DNA of 64,000 nt from Acidobacteriota bacterium. GTDB taxonomy: Bacteria; Acidobacteriota; Vicinamibacteria; Vicinamibacterales; JAKQTR01. Both the position numbers and the translations under genes were made by a program. Each line of letters begins with the position of its first letter. Within the stretch, counting starts at the first letter, position 1. Below the pieces are notes generated by a model that had not been told where the DNA came from, did no database searches, and saw only the letters and a list, made by a program, of their open reading frames with translations. Shown in pieces: positions 59,099 through 64,000 of this stretch. The stretch lies in the NCBI GenBank assembly GCA_029562975.1, contig JAKQTR010000038.1:248001-312000 (forward strand). Reading direction: 5' to 3'.

Positions 59099-59518
59099 AT
59101 GGCCATTCACAGCGCGCGTGCGGTTTGGAAAGGAAACTTGGCCGACGGAAACGGGGTAATGACGCTGCCAAAGGGCGCCTACGAGGGCCCCTTCACGCGG
59201 GCGTCCCGGTTCGAGACGGGGCCCGGCACCAACCCGGAGGAACTCATCGGGGCGGCGCACGCAGGCTGCTTCTCAATGTACCTTTCGGCGATCCTCTCGG
59301 CGAGCGGGTTCCCGCCTGTGGAGATCCGGACCACCGCCACGGTGCACCTCGGCGACGGTCCGGCCATCACGCTCATCGAACTCGACTCCGAGGCCCAGGT
59401 GCCCGGCTGCGACGAGGCCGTGTTCCTCGAGCACGCCGAGAAGGCGAAGGCGGGATGCCCGGTGTCGAAGGCCCTATCGGCTGTGCCGATGACGCTGAAG
59501 GCGAAGCTGGTGAAGTAG
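59099..59518 (+). CDS. osmC: OsmC/Ohr-family peroxiredoxin
   Basis: A 139-residue thiol peroxidase that reduces organic hydroperoxides. The two active-site cysteines are seen in AAHAGCFSMYLS (about 52-63) and KAGCPVSKALSAV (about 119-131), and the catalytic Arg is likely in TRASRFETGPGTNPEE (about 33-48). Length fits the small OsmC/Ohr family. ATG 59099 has a good AAAGGAG site. It is a monocistronic-looking gene, divergent from nothing; pfkB-type kinase follows after 22 bases. Confidence 0.92.
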   Translation: MAIHSARAVWKGNLADGNGVMTLPKGAYEGPFTRASRFETGPGTNPEELIGAAHAGCFSMYLSAILSASGFPPVEIRTTATVHLGDGPAITLIELDSEAQVPGCDEAVFLEHAEKAKAGCPVSKALSAVPMTLKAKLVK

Positions 59519-59540
59519 CGAGGGCCGGCGCGAACCAGCC

Positions 59541-60419
59541 GTGGCACTCCGGATCCTGGCCGTCGGCGACATCGCCTGGGACATCTTCGTCCGTCCCGAG
59601 GGCGACCTGGTCCGCGGCTCCGACGCGCTCGGCACGGTGGACGTCCTGCCGGGCGGGGCCGCCGCGAACGTCGCGGTGTGGGCGCGGCGCCTGGGCGCCG
59701 ACGTCACGCTCGTCGGCAAGATCGGGGACGACACGCTCGGCGCGCTCATGCTCGCCCATCTGCGGTCTGAGGGCGTCGCGAGCCACGTCATCACCGTGCC
59801 GCGCTCTGCGACCACCCGCGTGGGCATCCTCGTCGCTCAGGACGGCGAGCACTCGTTCGTCATCGACCATACGAAGGTGCTGCGCTTCGGCGAGGAGGAT
59901 GCCCCGCCGGGCCTGCTCGACGGCGCCGACGCCGTCTATTTCAACGGCTACGACATCTTCCTTGCGCGATCGACGGCGTTCCTCGAGCCGCTGCTGGCCG
60001 CGGCGAGGCGCCGCGGCATTCCGCTGGCCTTCGACCCGTCGTCGTTCGCGCTCATCGACGCATACGGAGCTTCGCGGCTGCTCGACGGCGTCGGCCCGCT
60101 CGACGTGCTGCTTCTGAACGAGGCCGAAGCCGAGGCGCTGCGCCGCGGGACGGGCGCCGAGTTGACGACGCGGGCGTCGCTGGTCGTCGTCAAGCGGGGG
60201 CCCGGCGGGGCGTCGGCCCACGCGGCCGGCGCCGCCTGGTCCGCCGGGGCCGAACGAGTCGCCGTCGTCGACACGACGGGAGCGGGAGACGCGTTTGACG
60301 CGGCTTTTCTCGTCGAATGGCTGCGGACGCGCGACGTGGAGGCCGCGCTCAGCGCGGGCAACCGGCTCGGGGCGTGGGTGGCGGGCCACCTCGGTGCCCA
60401 GCCGCCTCTGCCGGGCTGA
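59541..60419 (+). CDS. PfkB-family carbohydrate or nucleoside kinase
   Basis: A 292-residue ribokinase-like enzyme, transferring phosphate from ATP to a sugar or nucleoside. GGAAANVAVWARRLGA (about 38-53) and the C-terminal DTTGAGDAFDAAF (about 243-255) with the catalytic Asp are the PfkB signatures. The start GTG 59541 has a purine-rich stretch before it. Substrate is not clear; it lies between osmC and a WYL regulator, so a sugar-kinase pathway cannot be inferred. Confidence 0.9.
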   Translation: MALRILAVGDIAWDIFVRPEGDLVRGSDALGTVDVLPGGAAANVAVWARRLGADVTLVGKIGDDTLGALMLAHLRSEGVASHVITVPRSATTRVGILVAQDGEHSFVIDHTKVLRFGEEDAPPGLLDGADAVYFNGYDIFLARSTAFLEPLLAAARRRGIPLAFDPSSFALIDAYGASRLLDGVGPLDVLLLNEAEAEALRRGTGAELTTRASLVVVKRGPGGASAHAAGAAWSAGAERVAVVDTTGAGDAFDAAFLVEWLRTRDVEAALSAGNRLGAWVAGHLGAQPPLPG

Positions 60420-60479
60420 GCCCAGTCGGCGGCGCGCCGCGTTCACGCGGCTGGATCGGGTCGGTGAAGGGGGGCGCCG

Positions 60480-61538
60480 ATGCCGCGAAACGCAGAAGTC
60501 ATCCGCCAGTGGAAGATCCTGCGGTCCATCGAGGCCGCGCGCTGCGGGCTGACGGTCGCCGAGCTGGCCGCGAGCGCCCGGGTGGTCACGCGGACGATTT
60601 GGCGCGACCTCGCCGCGCTGCAGGAAGCGGGGTTTCCCCTCGTCGACGAGTCGCGGGACAACCGCACGTACTGGAAGATCAACCAGAGCCCCTTCAAGCA
60701 CCTCACTCAGCTTGGGCTGTCGCTCTCCGAGTTGTGCGCCCTCTACCTCAGCCGGCGGCTCGTCGAATCGCTCGTCGGCGTCCCCTTCCAGACGGCCCTG
60801 GGCGACGCGTTCGCCAAGTTCGAGCGCGACCTGCCCGAGCGCATGAAGCAGTACCTGGATCGGTTGCCGGCCCTCATGACCGCGAGGCCCGCCACCGGCA
60901 GGCTCTCCCTGCCGAAGGGGCACGACCGGATGATCGAGCAACTGGTGGACGCCTCGGTCGCCCTCAGGCACGTGCGGATGCGGTACTACTCGCTCTCGCA
61001 CGACCGGGAGGCCGACTACCTCGTGTATCCCCTGCGCTTCGTGTGCACGGCGGGCGCGATGTACTTGCGGGCGTGGGTGCCCGAGCGGTCGCAGGTGCTG
61101 ACGTTCGCCGCCCACCGCGTGCGCCGCGTGTCCGTGCTCGAAGAGCGGTTCGTGCCCGACCCCGAATGGGCCGAGCGGGCCCTTTCGCAGTCGCTTGGCC
61201 CCACCAGCGGCCCGCCGGTGCACATCGTGCTGCGGTTCGACCGCGCGCTGGCGCCTATGGTGGCCGAGCGCCAGTACCATCCAAGCCAGGTCGTGACGCG
61301 GCATCCGGACGGCTCGCTGACACTCGAGCTCGACGTGTGCGACGATGTCTGGCTGAGGAGCTTCGTGCTGCAATTCGGCCACCGGGTTCGCGTGATCGGC
61401 CCTCCGACGCTCGCCGAGCAGATCCGCGACGAGCTCGACGCCGCGCGCCGGCATTACGCGCCGGCCGACCGGGTCGAGGCGCTGGCCACGTCGCAGGCTC
61501 TCATTGATTTGGGAGACCAGTGGCGGCTGCCCTTCTGA
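60480..61538 (+). CDS. WYL-domain transcriptional regulator
   Basis: A 352-residue regulator with an N-terminal helix-turn-helix (about 10-50, ELAASARVVTRTIWRDLAAL), a middle linker and a C-terminal WYL domain (about 150-230, starting with VRMRYYSLSHDREADYLVYP), followed by a WCX-like part. WYL proteins respond to nucleic acids, cyclic nucleotides or stress and often control defence or DNA-repair genes; no such neighbours are seen here. ATG 60480 is used. Confidence 0.9.
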   Translation: MPRNAEVIRQWKILRSIEAARCGLTVAELAASARVVTRTIWRDLAALQEAGFPLVDESRDNRTYWKINQSPFKHLTQLGLSLSELCALYLSRRLVESLVGVPFQTALGDAFAKFERDLPERMKQYLDRLPALMTARPATGRLSLPKGHDRMIEQLVDASVALRHVRMRYYSLSHDREADYLVYPLRFVCTAGAMYLRAWVPERSQVLTFAAHRVRRVSVLEERFVPDPEWAERALSQSLGPTSGPPVHIVLRFDRALAPMVAERQYHPSQVVTRHPDGSLTLELDVCDDVWLRSFVLQFGHRVRVIGPPTLAEQIRDELDAARRHYAPADRVEALATSQALIDLGDQWRLPF

Positions 61539-61613
61539 CCGCGCGCCTCAGGATGCCTTGCGCTCGGCCGCGCTCGGCAGATCGGCGGCGTGAAGGCCCC
61601 GGTTTTCAGCGCG

Positions 61614-61952
61614 TCACGCCTGCAGCCGCCGCAATTCGATGTCGGCCATCAGTGGCGCCCGGTCGGGCGCCGCGCGGCCTGCGGGCCGCGCCGGGTCCGT
61701 GACGCCCGCACCGGCGGCGGACAGTCTCCCGGCACGCAGGCGGTTGCGTTCGGCGCGGTAGCACTGGAAACACAGCGTGTGCTGGCGGTCCGCCTTGACC
61801 TCGCCGCAGCGCGCGAACAGCGCCCGTCGGATCCGGCACGCGGCGCAGAAGCGCGCTCTCGGCCGGACTGTCTTGTCCCGCCCTCGCGCTCCCGGCGCTG
61901 CCTCGTCGAGCCCCTGCCACAGCCGCCTCGCGTCCCGGTTGCCATGAATCAT
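61614..61952 (-). CDS. Zinc-finger-like basic protein, unknown
   Basis: A 112-residue, strongly basic protein with two CXXC pairs, CAAC (about 35-38) and CFQC (about 62-65), giving a likely four-cysteine zinc site, and an Arg/Ala-rich tail. ATG 61952 follows a region without coding character. No family is recognised. Its small size and basic charge suggest nucleic-acid binding. It lies between the WYL regulator and the alcohol dehydrogenase, on the opposite strand from both. Confidence 0.45.
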   Translation of the reverse strand: MIHGNRDARRLWQGLDEAAPGARGRDKTVRPRARFCAACRIRRALFARCGEVKADRQHTLCFQCYRAERNRLRAGRLSAAGAGVTDPARPAGRAAPDRAPLMADIELRRLQA

Positions 61953-62109
61953 CGCAGCCCCCCTGGCCTGACGGCAGAGAGCGTACGGCCCGGATGTGAC
62001 AGGGGAGGTCGCGCCCGCCGCCCCGCACGCCACCGCGGGCCGGCGGCGACGGCCGGCGCGCAAGGCGGAAAGGCCGGGCTGGCGCATTGCGTTCGCCCGC
62101 CAGGCGGAC

Positions 62110-62115
62110 TAGGAT
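62110..62115 (+). promoter_or_regulatory. Candidate -10 box TAGGAT for the alcohol dehydrogenase
   Basis: TAGGAT lies 18 bases before ATG 62133, with GGGAGAG as the ribosome-binding site between them. No -35 box is evident. Confidence 0.35.
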
Positions 62116-62132
62116 GCCGCCGTGGGAGAGCC

Positions 62133-63164
62133 ATGAGAGCCCAGGTTCTGCGGCGCATCGCGCCTGTCGACAGCGACCGCGACTCGCTCGAGCTCTGCGA
62201 GTTGCCCGACCCGATTCCGGGCCCCGGCGACGTCCTGATTCGGGTGTCCGCCTGCGGGGTTTGCCATACCGAACTCGATGAGATCGAAGGCCGGACCCCA
62301 CCGCCGCTGCTCCCGGTGGTCCCGGGGCACCAGGTCGTCGGCCGTGTCGTACAGTGCGGGCCGAGGCCGTCGGTGCTCAAGCCGGGCACGCGCGTCGGGG
62401 TCGCGTGGATTTACTCAGCGTGCGGCCGGTGCGTGTACTGCCTGGCGGGACAAGAGAACCTGTGCGCATCGTTCCGCGCCACCGGCCGGGACGTCAACGG
62501 CGGCTACGCGGAGCTGCTCGTGGCCCGCCAGGACTTCGTCTTCCCGCTGCCTGACACGCCGCTGACCGACGCCGAGGCGGCGCCGCTGCTGTGCGCGGGC
62601 GCCATTGGCTGGCGGTCGCTGCGCCTCGCGAACCTGCCCAACGGGGGCCGGCTCGGCTTGACCGGGTTCGGCGCATCCGCGCACCTGGTGCTCAAGCTGG
62701 TGCGTCACCGCGACCCTGAGGCCGAAGTGTTCGTCTTCGCCCGCAGCGAGGCGGAGCGGTCCTTCGCGCGCGAGCTTGGCGCGGCGTGGACGGGCGACAC
62801 GGCGGATGCGGCCCCGTGGCCTCTCGATGCCATCATCGACACCACGCCTGCGTGGCGGCCGGTAGTCGGGGCGCTCAAGAACCTCGCGCCGGGCGGCCGC
62901 CTCGTGATCAATGCCATCCGGAAGGAACACGGCGACCGTGCCGCCCTCGCCGAGATCGACTACCCGCGCGACCTCTGGATGGAAAAGGAGGTGAAGAGCG
63001 TCGCGAACGTGACGCGGCGGGACGTGACGGAGTTCCTGCTCGCGGCCGTGGCGATGGGCCTTCGCCCGGAGATCGCGGAATACCCCCTGTCCGGCGCCAA
63101 CGAGGCCCTGCGGCACCTCAAGGCGCGGGCCGCCCGCGGGGCGCGCGTGCTGCGTCTCGACTAG
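62133..63164 (+). CDS. Zinc-dependent alcohol dehydrogenase (MDR family)
   Basis: NAD(P)-dependent alcohol dehydrogenase of 343 residues. The catalytic zinc site is seen in CGVCHTELDE (about 42-51) and PGHQVVG (about 66-72), and the structural zinc site in CGRCVYCLAGQENLC (about 96-110). The Rossmann-fold loop is LTGFGASAHL (about 177-186), which differs from the usual GXGXXG. The class is close to YjgB-type dehydrogenases. ATG 62133 has a good GGGAGAG site. It is single-gene. Confidence 0.9.
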   Translation: MRAQVLRRIAPVDSDRDSLELCELPDPIPGPGDVLIRVSACGVCHTELDEIEGRTPPPLLPVVPGHQVVGRVVQCGPRPSVLKPGTRVGVAWIYSACGRCVYCLAGQENLCASFRATGRDVNGGYAELLVARQDFVFPLPDTPLTDAEAAPLLCAGAIGWRSLRLANLPNGGRLGLTGFGASAHLVLKLVRHRDPEAEVFVFARSEAERSFARELGAAWTGDTADAAPWPLDAIIDTTPAWRPVVGALKNLAPGGRLVINAIRKEHGDRAALAEIDYPRDLWMEKEVKSVANVTRRDVTEFLLAAVAMGLRPEIAEYPLSGANEALRHLKARAARGARVLRLD

Positions 63165-63234
63165 CCCGCCGGGAGTGCGCCCGGCCGGCGGCGCCCGAGC
63201 CGGCTTCGGCTTGGCCGAGGCACGGGCCCCGGAG

Positions 63235-63240
63235 TAAGAT
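63235..63240 (+). promoter_or_regulatory. Candidate -10 box TAAGAT for the outer-membrane gene
   Basis: TAAGAT lies 70 bases before ATG 63311 in the intergenic region and would give a leader of about 64 bases with a GGAGG site. Confidence 0.3.
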
Positions 63241-63310
63241 GCCGAGGTTGCCGCCGCCTGTTCGGGACGCCGCAGGGTTGGGCGCGACACGGAAGTCCCC
63301 TGGAGGCTCT

Positions 63311-63946
63311 ATGAGAAACGGGAAGCTCGCCCTTGCGCTCCTCGCCGCTCTAGTCCTGGCGCCGGCCTCCGCGCAGGCCCAGTACGCGGCCCAGGAAGCG
63401 CTCGGTGACCCCGATGTCTGTATCACGGGGTATTACAACCTCAACTTCGGCGGCGACGTCTACAAAGGCCTGAGTGCCACGACCTGGCACGCCTCCCGCT
63501 CTCATGGACTGGGAGCCTCGGTCACCCTTCTTGCTCGTCATCTCGTCTCGGCCGAGGTGGACTTCAACTACAGCCACAGCTTCTTCGGCACCTCCGACTC
63601 GCTCAACAAGAACTACGTCCTCACGACCACGCTCGACGGCGTCGTCGGCCCATGGTTCTCGCTGGGATCCGGGAGGATCAGGACGTACGCCGTGGCTGGC
63701 GGCGGCTACATGCGCGGCATGATTACGAACCGCCGGCGGGCCGGATGGTCCCATCCCTCCAAGAACCTCGGCGTCGTGGAGGCTGGCGGCGGGCTGCTGT
63801 GGCTCTTCAGCGACTCGCTGGGCGTGCGCGCTGACGTCCGCTACCGCTGGGGACGAGGCGCGGCGGAGAAAGACAACGGCGGCTACGGCAAGTTCGACAA
63901 CTTCACCTACCTGAAGAGCACGCTCGGCTTCACCGTCGCCTTCTAG
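63311..63946 (+). CDS. Outer-membrane beta-barrel protein
   Basis: A 211-residue exported protein with a signal peptide (about 1-24, ending SAQAQ). The mature part is made of alternating hydrophobic and polar strands and ends in a C-terminal aromatic residue (GFTVAF), as expected for insertion by the BAM complex. Small size and strand pattern suggest an eight-strand OmpA/OmpW-like barrel. No family is assigned. A GGAGG site supports ATG 63311. The 54 bases after the stop hold nothing recognisable. Confidence 0.75.
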   Translation: MRNGKLALALLAALVLAPASAQAQYAAQEALGDPDVCITGYYNLNFGGDVYKGLSATTWHASRSHGLGASVTLLARHLVSAEVDFNYSHSFFGTSDSLNKNYVLTTTLDGVVGPWFSLGSGRIRTYAVAGGGYMRGMITNRRRAGWSHPSKNLGVVEAGGGLLWLFSDSLGVRADVRYRWGRGAAEKDNGGYGKFDNFTYLKSTLGFTVAF

Positions 63947-64000
63947 ACGACGCACCCTGCCCGAGGCGCGCCCGACGGGCCGTGCCGACGAGCTCCCGTC

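Overview
The window is about 64 kb of very GC-rich bacterial chromosome, densely packed with genes on both strands. No rRNA, tRNA, transposase, integrase or CRISPR array could be seen. The gene mix suggests a soil-type Acidobacteriota (Vicinamibacteria-like) or a close relative. The indications are a MacA-type adaptor swollen by a Gly/Pro/Gln-rich insert, NapC-type multiheme cytochromes, several 2-oxoacid:ferredoxin oxidoreductases beside a quinol-oxidising cytochrome b complex, and GH127 and serine-hydrolase genes. This placement is inference from gene style, not from a phylogenetic marker.

Layout. 1-6.1 kb: a ROK fructokinase running off the left edge, a zinc-ribbon protein, plsC, the electron-bifurcating transhydrogenase pair nfnA-nfnB, a YqgE protein and ispH. 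6.1-12.7 kb: an export operon with a Spy-like periplasmic protein, TolC-type channel, MacA-like adaptor, MacB ATPase, MacB permease and a secreted protein. 12.7-16.3 kb: a tightly coupled dksA / ferritin-like / folK / small-protein operon, then a divergent pgi. 16.3-21.3 kb: single-chain pyruvate:ferredoxin oxidoreductase with a dihydroorotate-dehydrogenase-like partner. 21.4-27.2 kb: an ECF sigma/anti-sigma pair, a DUF302 gene with a 28-residue membrane ORF, hemerythrin, a multiheme NapC-type cytochrome with a small Cys protein, and a radical SAM protein with unusual cysteine spacing. 27.2-30.3 kb: Rieske protein, cytochrome b and a pentaheme cytochrome c.

30.7-40.5 kb: a COG0731-type radical SAM protein with a basic tail, a sigma-54 activator, Nfu, a large HerA/DUF87-type ATPase, clpS, clpA, grpE and galM. 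40.5-45.3 kb: an operon of a SIMIBI-type P-loop NTPase, a four-domain 2-oxoacid:ferredoxin oxidoreductase (ferredoxin-beta fusion, gamma, alpha) and a ferritin-like protein, plus two small genes. 45.4-51.6 kb: GH127 glycosidase, cutC, cupin, serine hydrolase and a 3-hydroxyisobutyrate-dehydrogenase-family enzyme. 51.8-64 kb: dCMP deaminase, TPR-metallopeptidase, YyaL/DUF255, YihY, YtxH-like, esterase, ATP-grasp, OsmC, PfkB kinase, WYL regulator, zinc-finger protein, zinc alcohol dehydrogenase and an outer-membrane barrel.

Together these describe a cell that makes and spends low-potential ferredoxin (PFOR, a VOR/KOR-like enzyme, Nfn) while keeping a membrane quinol chain (Rieske/cytochrome b/pentaheme c, NapC-type cytochrome) and oxygen or iron guards (hemerythrin, two ferritin-like proteins, OsmC). 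No single undescribed system stands out beyond doubt. The best candidates are the radical SAM protein with CX10CX2C spacing, the NTPase-OFOR-ferritin operon, the Spy-like element repeated inside the MacA-like adaptor, and the twin promoter elements of clpS and clpA.
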